Below, one piece after another: positions 34,013 through 42,591 of a stretch of DNA of 64,000 nt; positions within the stretch are counted from its first letter, which is position 1; every line of letters starts with the position of its first letter. A program made the position numbers and the translations under genes. The notes beneath the pieces are model-generated. The model was not told the origin of the DNA, ran no database searches, and saw only the letters and a program-made list of their open reading frames with translations. Location of the stretch: the NCBI RefSeq assembly GCF_042685265.1, contig NZ_JBHUMX010000041.1; one strand, 5' to 3'. Origin of the DNA: Oceanobacillus_B kapialis (lineage in GTDB: Bacteria > Bacillota > Bacilli > Bacillales > Amphibacillaceae).

Positions 34013-35215
34013 GTGCCGGTAATTGAAGCAAAACAGTTATCAAAAGTGTTTGGCAAAAACCCTAAACAAGCGCTAAAACTTTTAGATAAAGGAGCTTCCA
34101 AAGAGCAAATACTAAAAGAAACTGGAAATACAGTAGGTGTCAACCGTGCTTCATTTTCTGTGGAAGCGGGTGAGATATTTGTCATTATGGGATTGTCCGG
34201 TAGTGGTAAGTCTACCTTAGTTCGATTAGTGAATCGCTTAATTGAACCGACAGAGGGAAGCCTTTATATTGACGGTGAAAACCTTGCTGAAATGGATAAG
34301 AAATCATTACGTAAAATACGACGTGAAAAGTTAAGCATGGTATTTCAGAAATTCGCGTTATTCCCATTCCGCACCATTTTGGAGAACGCCGAATATGGGT
34401 TAGAGATCCAAGATGTTCCGAAAGAAGAAAGGCAGAAAAAGGCTAAAGAGGCTTTAGAAATGGTTGGGCTTGGTGGCTATTTACATCAGAAACCTAGTCA
34501 ACTATCGGGTGGTATGCAACAACGTGTTGGTTTGGCGAGGGCATTAGCAAACGACCCGGAAGTATTACTTATGGATGAGGCGTTTTCAGCGCTGGATCCA
34601 CTTATTCGTAAGGAGATGCAGGATGAGTTGCTTGATCTGCAAACCACAATGAAGAAAACCATTCTCTTTATTACACATGATCTTGATGAGGCTCTTAGGC
34701 TTGGCGATCGTATCGCCCTAATGAAGGATGGGTCCATCGTACAAATTGGTACTCCTGAAGAGATTTTAGTTAATCCTGCAAATGACTATGTCGAAAAGTT
34801 CGTGGAAGATGTTGACCGTTCGAAGGTATTAACTGCACAAAACATTATGAAGCGTCCAGAAACGGTTAACATTGAAAAGCACGGGCCACGTGTTGCCTTG
34901 GAGCGTATGCGTGAAGAAGGTTTATCAAGTATGTTCGTCACCGACAGTAAACGTAACTTAAAAGGATATATTACAGCTGATGATGCTTCCGAGGCACGAA
35001 AAAAGGAAGTAGGTAATTTACAAGATATCTTGAAAAACGATATACCAAAAGTAGATAGAGAAACCCCACTCAAGGAAATATTTGATATTATTTATGATTC
35101 TCCGATACCTGTTGCCGTGGTCGAAGAAGGTAGATTGGTAGGAATCATTGTGCGTGGTGCAGTTATTGCTGCTCTTGCTGGAGAAGGCGAGGTGAACTTA
35201 GACGATGTTAAATAA
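34013..35215 (+). CDS. opuAA: Osmoprotectant ABC importer ATPase OpuAA
   Basis: This 400-residue ATPase of the ProV/OpuAA family has Walker A GLSGSGKST, signature LSGGMQQRVGLARA, Walker B VLLMDEAFSALD and two C-terminal CBS domains (about residues 275-395) that sense ionic conditions. GTG at 34013 is chosen because GAGGTGA (34001-34007) is properly spaced. A GTG at 34004 lies inside that site. It overlaps opuAB by 11 nt. The operon imports glycine betaine or related solutes and probably answers to the divergent GbsR protein. Confidence 0.94.
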   Translation: MPVIEAKQLSKVFGKNPKQALKLLDKGASKEQILKETGNTVGVNRASFSVEAGEIFVIMGLSGSGKSTLVRLVNRLIEPTEGSLYIDGENLAEMDKKSLRKIRREKLSMVFQKFALFPFRTILENAEYGLEIQDVPKEERQKKAKEALEMVGLGGYLHQKPSQLSGGMQQRVGLARALANDPEVLLMDEAFSALDPLIRKEMQDELLDLQTTMKKTILFITHDLDEALRLGDRIALMKDGSIVQIGTPEEILVNPANDYVEKFVEDVDRSKVLTAQNIMKRPETVNIEKHGPRVALERMREEGLSSMFVTDSKRNLKGYITADDASEARKKEVGNLQDILKNDIPKVDRETPLKEIFDIIYDSPIPVAVVEEGRLVGIIVRGAVIAALAGEGEVNLDDVK

Positions 35216-36056
35216 TATGCTTGATTTTATACCAGAGATTCCCGTTGCAGAATGGACTGAAAAAGCTACTGATAAAATAACAGAAACTTTTGCCTTCCTG
35301 TTCGAACCAATAAAAGAACATTTTGGAAACTTTATGGATTTTGTTTCTGAGTCTCTTGCAACAGTTCCACCTATTATCATTATACTTTTAGTTGCAATAC
35401 TTGCTTTCTTTATTTCAGGCAAAAAATTTGGGCTTGCGGCATTCTCCATTGTTGGTTTGTGGTTCATTTATAATCAAGGTTTATGGGAACATCTAATGAG
35501 TACATTTACGCTAGTACTAATCTCAAGTTTACTTTCTATTATAATTGGTGTTCCAATTGGGATACTTATGTCAAAAAGTAAGACTGCAGAATCTATTATT
35601 ACTCCAATATTGGACTTTATGCAGACGATGCCTGCGTTTGTATATCTAATACCAGCTGTTGCTTTCTTTGGTATCGGAATGGTACCCGGGATCTTCGCAT
35701 CATTAATTTTTGCAACGCCACCGACAGTTAGGTTTACAAATCTAGGTATCCGCCAAGTGTCAAATGAGTTAGTAGAAGCTTCCGAAGCATTTGGTAGCAC
35801 AGGATCTCAAAAACTATTTAAGGTCGAACTACCTATGGCGAAAGCTACCATTATGGCTGGGATTAACCAGACTGTTATGCTTGCGCTCTCCATGGTTGTA
35901 ATTGCATCAATGATCGGAGCACCAGGATTGGGGAGAGAAGTACTTTCTGCCCTGCAACGTTCCAACGTTGGTAATGGTTTTGTTGCTGGTGTAGGGATAG
36001 TTATTCTAGCAATCATAATCGATCGAATTACGCAAAATTTAAACAAGAGTAAGTAA
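35205..36056 (+). CDS. opuAB: Osmoprotectant ABC importer permease OpuAB
   Basis: This 283-residue ProW/OpuAB permease has about seven membrane segments. The EAA loop (ELVEASEAFGSTGSQKLFKVELPMAKATI) couples to the ATPase. It begins inside the end of opuAA, after GAGGTGAAC, which indicates translational coupling. The length is typical. It would form the membrane channel with OpuAA and receive substrate from the two binding lipoproteins encoded next. Confidence 0.94.
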   Translation: MLNNMLDFIPEIPVAEWTEKATDKITETFAFLFEPIKEHFGNFMDFVSESLATVPPIIIILLVAILAFFISGKKFGLAAFSIVGLWFIYNQGLWEHLMSTFTLVLISSLLSIIIGVPIGILMSKSKTAESIITPILDFMQTMPAFVYLIPAVAFFGIGMVPGIFASLIFATPPTVRFTNLGIRQVSNELVEASEAFGSTGSQKLFKVELPMAKATIMAGINQTVMLALSMVVIASMIGAPGLGREVLSALQRSNVGNGFVAGVGIVILAIIIDRITQNLNKSK

Positions 36057-36129
36057 ATAGTTTGTTGGTGTCTTTTCGTTATGAAAAGTTTCCATATATA
36101 TTAAATACTAGAAAAGGGGAGAGTTAGTT

Positions 36130-37035
36130 GTGATTAAATTTAACTGGAAACGTCTAGGACTTGTAACAGGTCTTTCATTATCATTGGTTGCTGCAGGTTG
36201 CGGCTCAGAGGATGAATCATCAAATGGTGGATCTGAAGAAGGATCAAAATCTGTGGGTGAAGGAAAAGAAATAGAACTAGCTTATGTAGAATGGGATTCT
36301 GAGGTAGCTTCTACAAATGTTATTGGGAAAGTGTTAGAAGACCAAGGCTATGATGTTACACTTACACCGCTTGATAATGCGGTAATGTGGGAAGCTGTAG
36401 CCAACGGCGAGGCTGACGGTATGGTTGCAGCATGGCTTCCAGCAACACATGAAGGGCAATATGCCGAATACGGTGACCAGGTAGTTGATCTTGGTACAAA
36501 CCTAGAAGGAGCAAAAATAGGTTTAGTAGTACCAGAATATATGGATGTAAACTCTATTGCAGACCTTGATCAACAAGCTGAACAAACAATCACTGGTATT
36601 GAGCCGGGTGCTGGAGTTGTTGGAGCTGCTGAGCAAGCACTTGAAGATTATGGCAATCTAGAAGGCTGGGAAGTACAAACCTCTTCAAGTGGCGCTATGG
36701 CTACAGAGCTCGGATCTGCTATTGAAAACGAAGAAGAAATTATCGTAACTGGCTGGACGCCACACTGGAAATTCCAAGAGTACGAGTTGAAATATCTTGA
36801 AGATCCAGAAGGCTCTTTTGGTGAAGCAGAGACTATTGACACAATGGTTCGCCAAGGCTTAGAAGAAGAGCTTCCAAATGCTTATAAGATTCTAGACCAG
36901 TTTAACTGGACTACGGATGATATGGAGAAGGTAATGCTTGATATCTACAACGGAGCTTCCCCTGAAGACGCAGCAGCGACATGGGTAGAAGAAAACCAAG
37001 ATAAAGTAGACGAATGGGTAGCAGGTGTAGAATAA
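36130..37035 (+). CDS. opuAC: Osmoprotectant-binding lipoprotein OpuAC, permuted lobe order
   Basis: This 301-residue lipoprotein (signal ending VAAGCGS, Cys24) is of the glycine/proline-betaine binding family. Its lobe containing ELAYVEWDSE (Trp55) and VAAWLPATH (Trp102) comes first, at residues about 48-147. The lobe with TITGIEPGAG and VTGWTPHW (Trp209, Trp213) comes second, at 152-301. In B. subtilis OpuAC, as I recall it, the order is reversed. All cage-type tryptophans are kept. It starts with GTG after GGGGAGAG. Confidence 0.92.
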   Translation: MIKFNWKRLGLVTGLSLSLVAAGCGSEDESSNGGSEEGSKSVGEGKEIELAYVEWDSEVASTNVIGKVLEDQGYDVTLTPLDNAVMWEAVANGEADGMVAAWLPATHEGQYAEYGDQVVDLGTNLEGAKIGLVVPEYMDVNSIADLDQQAEQTITGIEPGAGVVGAAEQALEDYGNLEGWEVQTSSSGAMATELGSAIENEEEIIVTGWTPHWKFQEYELKYLEDPEGSFGEAETIDTMVRQGLEEELPNAYKILDQFNWTTDDMEKVMLDIYNGASPEDAAATWVEENQDKVDEWVAGVE

Positions 37036-37058
37036 TTTAAGCAACAAATAATGAATAG

Positions 37059-37080
37059 GGCTGGTGTCTATTTGCCAGCC
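37059..37080 (+). terminator. Weak stem-loop between the two binding-protein genes
   Basis: GGCTGG / CCAGCC with a ten-base loop, followed by TCATTGTTTTG. It may lower readthrough into the second opuAC gene. Confidence 0.4.
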
Positions 37081-37142
37081 TCATTGTTTTGAACAAGGGT
37101 TAAGAAGAAACAAATTCAAATAGAAGGAGTGAAGCTTAATTT

Positions 37143-38075
37143 ATGTTGAAAAATTCAAATAAACAATTATTTTTGATAACTGGTATGTTACTCGTTTTGT
37201 TTCTCGCTGCTTGTGGTTCAGGAAGTGATAGTGAGGAAAACACGGAAGAGAGTTCTGGTAGCTCTGTAAACGTTGGTGAAGAAGTAGACTATACGATCAC
37301 TGGCATTGAGCCAGGAGCTGGAATCACTGTTACTACAGAAAAAGCTATTGAAGAATATGAGAACCTAGATGGCTGGCAGTTGGAACAATCCTCCACAGCA
37401 GCTATGGTTACAGAATTAGAGGAAGCTATAAACAATGAAGAACCAATAGTGGTTACGGGTTGGAACCCACATTGGATGTTTACAAAGTTCGATAACTTAA
37501 AATACCTAGAAGATCCAAAAGGGGTATATGGAGAAGTTGAGGAAATCAAATCGCTTGCACGAAAAGGCCTAGAAGAGGAAAAGCCGAATGCATATAAACT
37601 CATTGATCAATTTAATTGGTCAGTTGAAGATATGGAAAGTATAATGTACGAGTCCTCTGATTCAGGTGAAGAAATTTCAGCAGTTGCCCAACGATGGGTG
37701 GAAGATAATCCAGATAAGGTATCCGAATGGACAAAGGGTGTCGAAGATGTTGATGGTGTAGCAATAGAGCTTGTTTCCACTCCATGGGATTCTGAACGTG
37801 CTTCTGCAAATGTAGTGGCAGAGGTGTTGCGACAAAAAGGTTTTGAGGTCACAATTACTCCTGTAGATGTTGCTGTTATGTTTGAGGCAGTAGCAAATGG
37901 TGATGGAGACGCGACATTGGCAGCTTGGATGCCACAAACTCATGCGGACTTTTATGAAGACCATAAGGATAACTTTGTTGATCTAGGGGCGAATTTAGAA
38001 GGAGCTAAAATTGGTCTTGTAGTTCCTGAATATATGGAAGACGTTAATTCTATTGAGGACATTCAAGCAAAATAA
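37143..38075 (+). CDS. Second osmoprotectant-binding lipoprotein, B. subtilis OpuAC lobe order
   Basis: This 310-residue lipoprotein (signal ending FLAACGS, Cys24) starts with the TITGIEPGAG lobe at residues 51-201 (Trp107 and Trp111 in VTGWNPHW). It ends with the lobe carrying ELVSTPWDSE (Trp215) and LAAWMPQTH (Trp262). That is a circular permutation of the preceding protein, and it matches the B. subtilis OpuAC order. AGAAGGAGTG precedes the ATG. It ends at a strong terminator. It likely serves the same permease, perhaps with different substrate preference. Confidence 0.9.
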   Translation: MLKNSNKQLFLITGMLLVLFLAACGSGSDSEENTEESSGSSVNVGEEVDYTITGIEPGAGITVTTEKAIEEYENLDGWQLEQSSTAAMVTELEEAINNEEPIVVTGWNPHWMFTKFDNLKYLEDPKGVYGEVEEIKSLARKGLEEEKPNAYKLIDQFNWSVEDMESIMYESSDSGEEISAVAQRWVEDNPDKVSEWTKGVEDVDGVAIELVSTPWDSERASANVVAEVLRQKGFEVTITPVDVAVMFEAVANGDGDATLAAWMPQTHADFYEDHKDNFVDLGANLEGAKIGLVVPEYMEDVNSIEDIQAK

Positions 38076-38082
38076 TCACACT

Positions 38083-38117
38083 TAAAAGCAGTTCATATTA
38101 GGTGAACTGCTTTTTTT
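38083..38117 (+). terminator. opuA operon terminator
   Basis: AAAAGCAGTTCA / TGAACTGC around TATTAGG, followed by TTTTTTT. Confidence 0.93.
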
Positions 38118-38186
38118 AGTTTATGATCTCTCCCAGAGCTTAACTCGGTTACTTTATTTGTGAAGATATAAAGCTAGCAGAAAAAA

Positions 38187-38225
38187 TGCGCCTCAATTGT
38201 TTAGGTTTCTAACAATTGAGGCGCA
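38187..38225 (-). terminator. yhaH terminator
   Basis: TGCGCCTCAATTGTT / AACAATTGAGGCGCA is a perfect 15-bp stem. On the minus strand a TTTTTT run follows. Confidence 0.92.
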
Positions 38226-38255
38226 GTACATGCTAGGTTGGCTATTTAACGCATA

Positions 38256-38624
38256 CTAATTTTTTGTTTTCACCTTTGCCTCAAGATCTTTTAGGCTTAA
38301 CTCAATTTGCTCCAGATATTGGTGAATATTTTCCTGATGCGGTTCCACGGTATCTTTCCATTCCTCGACGGATTTTTTCATTTCTTGGGTTAGTTCCTTG
38401 ACTAATGCAGCACCTTCTTTTGAAGTTTCTTTCAACTGCTTTTTAAGTTTTAATCCATCCTGCTTTAGATTGGCAATCATGTCCTTCAATTCTGTACCTT
38501 GATTCTTTACACGGCTACGCACAGCGCTACCAGAAGAAGGGGTGGTAAGTAACGTAGCTGTTGCACTTATAGCACCGCCAACTACTAACCCTAATACTAA
38601 TGATTTTACATTTGCCACTTTCAT
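38256..38624 (-). CDS. yhaH: YhaH, YtxH-domain protein
   Basis: This 122-residue YtxH-type protein has an N-terminal glycine-rich hydrophobic helix (LVLGLVVGGAISATATLL, about residues 10-27) and a long charged, probably coiled tail rich in Lys and Glu. Such proteins are associated with general stress. GGAAAGGAG precedes the ATG. The position between the importer cassette and trpP agrees with the B. subtilis order yhaI-scoC-yhaH-trpP once the inserted genes are discounted. Confidence 0.85.
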   Translation of the reverse strand: MKVANVKSLVLGLVVGGAISATATLLTTPSSGSAVRSRVKNQGTELKDMIANLKQDGLKLKKQLKETSKEGAALVKELTQEMKKSVEEWKDTVEPHQENIHQYLEQIELSLKDLEAKVKTKN

Positions 38625-38699
38625 GCACTCCTTTCCCTACATTTAGGTTTTTCCTCTTTTTCCTCTCTTATCAAACATTTTACTATATGTATTTCAAAA

Positions 38700-38734
38700 A
38701 AATCCCCTGACAAACTAAGCTGCCAGAGGATTTT
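38700..38734 (-). terminator. trpP terminator
   Basis: On the minus strand, AATCCTCTGGCA pairs imperfectly with TGTCAGGGGATT, followed by TTTTTTG. Confidence 0.75.
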
Positions 38735-38738
38735 CTTC

Positions 38739-39260
38739 TTACGCGGTTGTTATAGGCTGTGACCTCTTCAAAATTCCCTCAACAACTGGATAAATAACAA
38801 TCATAATGACTGTATTTACAGCGGCAGCAGGGAGTACTACAGTTAGTAATCCTGCGATAAATCCGCCTTCCATTGCGCCAAGGAAGAAAAGCACAACGCT
38901 AAGGAAGATTGCACCACTAATGATTGTTCCAACAGCAGTTAAAACAGGGGCGCTTATTTTGTTTTGAACCTTATCCTTTATAAGTAGATATAAAGCCAAA
39001 AACACAAGTGCTGTAATTGGTTTATCAATTAAATTGGCGATTTGTCCACCTGGCGCTTGAGTAGTTAATGCGGAAATGGCGCCTGTTGCAATTGCAAGTA
39101 ACACAACATATTTTGGCTGGGGGAATAAAATAATACCAAGAAACATCATCGATAACAGCATATCTGGTTTAACTCCAAAAAAAACTCCTGGTATAACCGT
39201 ATGCAATACCGTTCCGATTCCCACCAATAGTGACAAAATAACTAAAACCTTCGTATTCAT
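38739..39260 (-). CDS. trpP: Tryptophan transporter TrpP
   Basis: This 173-residue membrane protein has about five helices and matches TrpP (YhaG), a tryptophan uptake protein of Bacillaceae. Family stretches include LTTQAPGGQIANLIDKPITA. A run of GAG/TAG triplets overlaps its ribosome site, which is the pattern expected for translational control by TRAP. B. subtilis has serC between trpP and hit; here that gene is absent. Confidence 0.9.
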   Translation of the reverse strand: MNTKVLVILSLLVGIGTVLHTVIPGVFFGVKPDMLLSMMFLGIILFPQPKYVVLLAIATGAISALTTQAPGGQIANLIDKPITALVFLALYLLIKDKVQNKISAPVLTAVGTIISGAIFLSVVLFFLGAMEGGFIAGLLTVVLPAAAVNTVIMIVIYPVVEGILKRSQPITTA

Positions 39261-39264
39261 TTTT

Positions 39265-39321
39265 ACCTCTCCTCTTCTCTGCTTTCTCTGCTACATGAAA
39301 TGTTTCATGTTTCACTCCTCA
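39265..39321 (-). promoter_or_regulatory. Candidate TRAP-binding triplet cluster over the trpP ribosome site
   Basis: Read toward the ATG, the leader has GAG-GAG, a small hairpin (ACATGAAA/TTTCATGT), then TAG-CA-GAG-AAAG-CA-GAG-AA-GAG-GA-GAG directly over the Shine-Dalgarno. The 2-3 nt spacing of (G/U)AG triplets is what the tryptophan-activated TRAP ring binds. It contains about seven triplets, fewer than the usual nine to eleven. Confidence 0.6.
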
Positions 39322-39396
39322 ACTGTACACTCTTTGTCAGCTGCAGAAATGTAAGTTCATTATACCAAATACGTTAAAAAATATAAAGCACTTCTA

Positions 39397-39513
39397 TTTA
39401 TCACGTTTTACTGGCAGTAAGATCCCGGTGACCAACCGCCATTTAAGGTTCGATTTGTTTAACTATCATTTGGTGGGGGAGGAAGGGCCCCCATCAAACG
39501 AAGTACCTCTTTA
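39397..39513 (+). repeat. Dispersed intergenic repeat, copy 4 (diverged)
   Basis: Recognisable blocks are TTTATCACGTTTTACTGGCA, ATTTAAGGTTCGATTTGTTT, the hairpin CATTTGGTGGGGG ... CCCCCATCAAACG, and a diverged tail ending CTCTTTAT. It lies between trpP and hit. Confidence 0.82.
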
Positions 39514-39534
39514 TTACGGTGTGCAACATGCACC

Positions 39535-39960
39535 CTACATAGCATGGCTAATCTCGTTCGCTATGTTTGCTAAGTCATCAGAGGTATATTCCTCAGAGTG
39601 AACAGTCCAATTAGACTTATATCCATCTCCCTCTCCATATCGAGGTATAATATGGATGTGTAAATGAAAAACAGACTGATCCGCTGGCTTTTCATTGTTG
39701 TTTAACAGGTTCATCCCAATTGGGTTATAAGTCTTCTTAATGGCATTAGCAATTCGTGGAACCCTTTCAAATAATTCACGCGCTATTTCTGGAGGTGTTT
39801 CATAAATATTTTTCGTGTGTTGTTTTGGTATGACGAGCGTGTGACCTTTGGTGACCTGGCTAATGTCTAAAAAAGCATAAACATGCTCATCTTCGTATAC
39901 TTTAGCGGAAGGAATATCACCATTTACAATTTTACAAAAAATACAATCGTCGTGCGCCAT
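39535..39960 (-). CDS. hit: HIT-family nucleotide-binding protein Hit
   Basis: This 141-residue HIT-family hydrolase acts on nucleotide phosphoramidates or dinucleotides. The N-terminal CIFCKIVNG motif and the histidine triad HLHIHIIP are intact. GGGGTGAAA precedes the ATG. Its position beside the ecs operon matches B. subtilis, where it is divergent from ecsA. Confidence 0.94.
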   Translation of the reverse strand: MAHDDCIFCKIVNGDIPSAKVYEDEHVYAFLDISQVTKGHTLVIPKQHTKNIYETPPEIARELFERVPRIANAIKKTYNPIGMNLLNNNEKPADQSVFHLHIHIIPRYGEGDGYKSNWTVHSEEYTSDDLANIANEISHAM

Positions 39961-40493
39961 TACTATTTCACCCCTTCATATTATTACTTTTTATTGTATA
40001 GAGGAAACAGTCTTAATGCAAAGAAACAGGCACCACTCATAAAGAGCGATGCCTGCGCTAAGAAGGACGAAGGTGTGTAACGAAAATGTGGGGACTTTGT
40101 AAACGTTTAGTTAATGCATGTGCATGAACTTTCGCTACGTAAACCTTTTTGTCAATATCTCAGAACACTTCTGGGATAAGCTGGCAAAAGGGTTCATTAC
40201 ATTTGGTTACCTTTCGCAAACACCTCATTTATGTCACAAAGATTATTTTTAGCGATCACGGATACCTCACAGTACCCTATACGAAATGCTTTCCGCTATT
40301 CGATCACCAACACCTCATTTGTGGTTTTAGAAATGAATTGATTGGAAACCTCCGTCCTTCAATAAATAGTGTGCGACTAAAAAAATATATTATGCAAGCA
40401 TACGCGTTTTTTGTCAAAAATCAAGGTATAGTTTACTTTGGCATTCAATCCCCGTAATGATAAAATGTAGAGAGATGAAGAGGAGGAACCAGT
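39961..40493. other. Gene-free 530-bp stretch with an internal repeated motif
   Basis: No convincing gene was found between the divergent hit and ecsA starts. Three related blocks occur: CGCAAACACCTCATTTATG (40215-40233), CGATCACGGATACCTCACAG (40253-40272) and CGATCACCAACACCTCATTT (40301-40320). A near-cre TGTAAACGTTTAGT lies near 40100. A 102-codon frame at 40149-40457 has no ribosome site and no recognisable protein. It may hold regulatory sites or a repeat-derived remnant. Confidence 0.5.
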
Positions 40494-41240
40494 GTGGAAT
40501 CATTACTACATATTGAAAATTTACATGGTGGATATACCCATAAAAATGTTTTGCACGGCATCTCATTTGATGTTTACCCAAAGGAAATTGTTGGCTTAAT
40601 CGGATTAAATGGGGCGGGGAAAAGTACAACAATTAAGCACATTATTGGGTTAATGCAAGCCAAAAAAGGTTCTGTTTCAATCAATGGAAAAACATTTCAG
40701 GAAAACCCGGCATCCTACCGAAACCAGCTTGGCTACATCCCTGAAATGCCAATTCTTTATGACGAGCTTACGTTACAGGAGCATTTAAAATTAACCGCGA
40801 TGGCTTACGATATCTCTGAAGAACAGTTTGAGAAGCGTTTGCCCCCATTATTAAAAGAATTCAGAATGGAAAAAAGGCTGAATTGGTTTCCTGTCCACTT
40901 CTCAAAAGGGATGCGACAGAAAGTAATGATCATGTGTGCATTTTTAATTGAGCCCCCGTTATATATTGTGGACGAGCCCTTTGTTGGGTTAGACCCACTT
41001 GGTATTCAGTCTTACCTACAATTAATGGGTGAGATGAAAGAGAATGGTTCAGGAGTTTTGATGTCCACCCATATCCTTGCTACAGCAGAGCGCTATTGCG
41101 ATCGCTTTGTTATTCTGCATGAAGGAGAAATCCGCGCAATGGGAACATTAGAGGAGCTACGCAACAGCTTTAATATGCCGCAAGCCACTTTAGATGACTT
41201 GTATATACAGTTAACGAAAGAAGAAGATAGCCATGTTTGA
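40494..41240 (+). CDS. ecsA: ABC transporter ATPase EcsA
   Basis: This 248-residue ATPase has Walker A GLNGAGKST, a FSKGMRQKVM signature variant, Walker B LYIVDEP and STHILATAE. In B. subtilis, EcsAB affects protein secretion, competence and regulated proteolysis, acting at the membrane with EcsB. GTG at 40494 follows AGAGGAGGAACC. It overlaps ecsB by 8 nt. Confidence 0.94.
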   Translation: MESLLHIENLHGGYTHKNVLHGISFDVYPKEIVGLIGLNGAGKSTTIKHIIGLMQAKKGSVSINGKTFQENPASYRNQLGYIPEMPILYDELTLQEHLKLTAMAYDISEEQFEKRLPPLLKEFRMEKRLNWFPVHFSKGMRQKVMIMCAFLIEPPLYIVDEPFVGLDPLGIQSYLQLMGEMKENGSGVLMSTHILATAERYCDRFVILHEGEIRAMGTLEELRNSFNMPQATLDDLYIQLTKEEDSHV

Positions 41241-42444
41241 TTCCCATGAATTTTATAAGAAACGGCTTTCTGAACATATCAAGGAGACAAGCCGTTATTT
41301 AAAGTATATTTTCAATGGGCATATCGCGATTGCTATGTTATTTTTTATTTCAGCGTTAGCGTATTATTACCAACAGTGGTTAACAGAGCTGCCTGATGAT
41401 TTTCCAACAGCAATCATTATGGGCGCTTTTCTCGGACTGCTAGTGAGCTATAGCCCTGTCCGTACATTACTTAAAGAGCCTGACCTTGTATTCTTAATCG
41501 CTGCTGAAACAAAAATGCATGCGTATTTTCGAAATTCTATCATATATAGCTTTGTAATTCAGTTGTACTTGGTGCTGTTAGTAGCAGCGGCTTTTGGTCC
41601 ACTTTATTTTGCTTCATTTCCAGGCAGAAGTGGGCAGATGTACCTTTTAAGTATTGCTATTGTTTTAGTGTTTAAGGTAGGTAATTTAATTGCGAATTGG
41701 TGGATGTTAAAGGTCCGCGAGCCTGGGACGAGACGACTTGATTTAGTTGTAAGAACTGTTTTAAACATGGTTGTCTTTTATTTTATCATTAGTGGCAATA
41801 TGCTGATGGCAGGAATAACCTCGGTTATTTTCGCGCTATTATTTCTTTATGATTTAAGTGTTTCCAGAAAACAGGCAGGTATTGTATGGGACCTTCTTGT
41901 GGAAAAAGACCAAAATCGCATGCAAACCTTTTACCGTATTGCGAATATGTTTGCCGATGTACCACATTTAAAAAATCGTGTGAAAAAGCGTCAATGGCTG
42001 GTTTCACTGGTAAGTAATTTTTCCGTTGATAAAAAAAATACATTTGATTTTTTATATCGAATTACGTTCATCCGCAGTGGAGATTACCTTGGAATGTATG
42101 TGCGTTTAATAGCGATTGGTGGATTAGCCATTTATTTTATTCCAAATTTATGGATGAAGGTTCTTTTTACAATCCTATTTCTTTATTTAAGTTGTTTCCA
42201 AATGATGACGATCTACCATCATCACCGTACTAATATATGGCTTGATATTTATCCTGTGGATGAAAAACCAAAACAACAGGCCGTTCTGAAATTACTATAT
42301 CAGCTTTCCATTTTACAGGCAGCGATTTTTTCCCTGATCTTTCTATTCATGCAATCCTACGCGGGGTTCGGCATCTCCTTGCTTGGTGGAATACTGTTTG
42401 CTATTTTGTTTATTCAAGGTTATGTGAAGCGTAAGCTCGTTTAA
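41233..42444 (+). CDS. ecsB: ABC transporter permease EcsB
   Basis: This 403-residue membrane protein of the EcsB family has a cytoplasmic N-terminal stretch and about ten helices in the YLIGAE-free EcsB layout. Here the key stretches are TAETKM-type AAETKMHAYF and LIANWWMLKVREPG. It is translationally coupled to ecsA. The B. subtilis third gene, ecsC, is missing. A strong terminator follows directly, so the operon is ecsAB only. Confidence 0.92.
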   Translation: MFDSHEFYKKRLSEHIKETSRYLKYIFNGHIAIAMLFFISALAYYYQQWLTELPDDFPTAIIMGAFLGLLVSYSPVRTLLKEPDLVFLIAAETKMHAYFRNSIIYSFVIQLYLVLLVAAAFGPLYFASFPGRSGQMYLLSIAIVLVFKVGNLIANWWMLKVREPGTRRLDLVVRTVLNMVVFYFIISGNMLMAGITSVIFALLFLYDLSVSRKQAGIVWDLLVEKDQNRMQTFYRIANMFADVPHLKNRVKKRQWLVSLVSNFSVDKKNTFDFLYRITFIRSGDYLGMYVRLIAIGGLAIYFIPNLWMKVLFTILFLYLSCFQMMTIYHHHRTNIWLDIYPVDEKPKQQAVLKLLYQLSILQAAIFSLIFLFMQSYAGFGISLLGGILFAILFIQGYVKRKLV

Positions 42445-42449
42445 TTACC

Positions 42450-42489
42450 AAAAAGCCTGCTAACAGTTTATGCTGTCAGCAGGCTTTTT
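42450..42489 (+). terminator. ecsAB terminator
   Basis: AAAAAGCCTGCTAACAG pairs with CTGTCAGCAGGCTTTTT around TTTATG. Confidence 0.93.
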
Positions 42490-42490
42490 C

Positions 42491-42590
42491 CACCTTAACC
42501 GGCTTTAAGACCCCGGAGGGCCACTGTCAGTAAAGGGTGTATTTTGGTGGCGGATAAAGTGATCCTTCACCAAATGAAGTTTCACTTTAT
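42491..42590 (+). repeat. Dispersed intergenic repeat, copy 5
   Basis: Blocks are CACCTTAACCGGCTTTAAGA, CCACTGTCAGTAAAGG, TTTTGGTGG ... TTCACCAAATG and the full tail AAATGAAGTTTCACTTTAT. Its last base is one position from the yhaA stop codon (42592-42594). Confidence 0.87.
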
Positions 42591-42591
42591 C

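Noticed and set aside
40149..40457. A 102-codon frame between hit and ecsA
   Set aside because: It has no ribosome site and no recognisable family, its sequence includes repeated motif blocks, and the composition looks non-coding.
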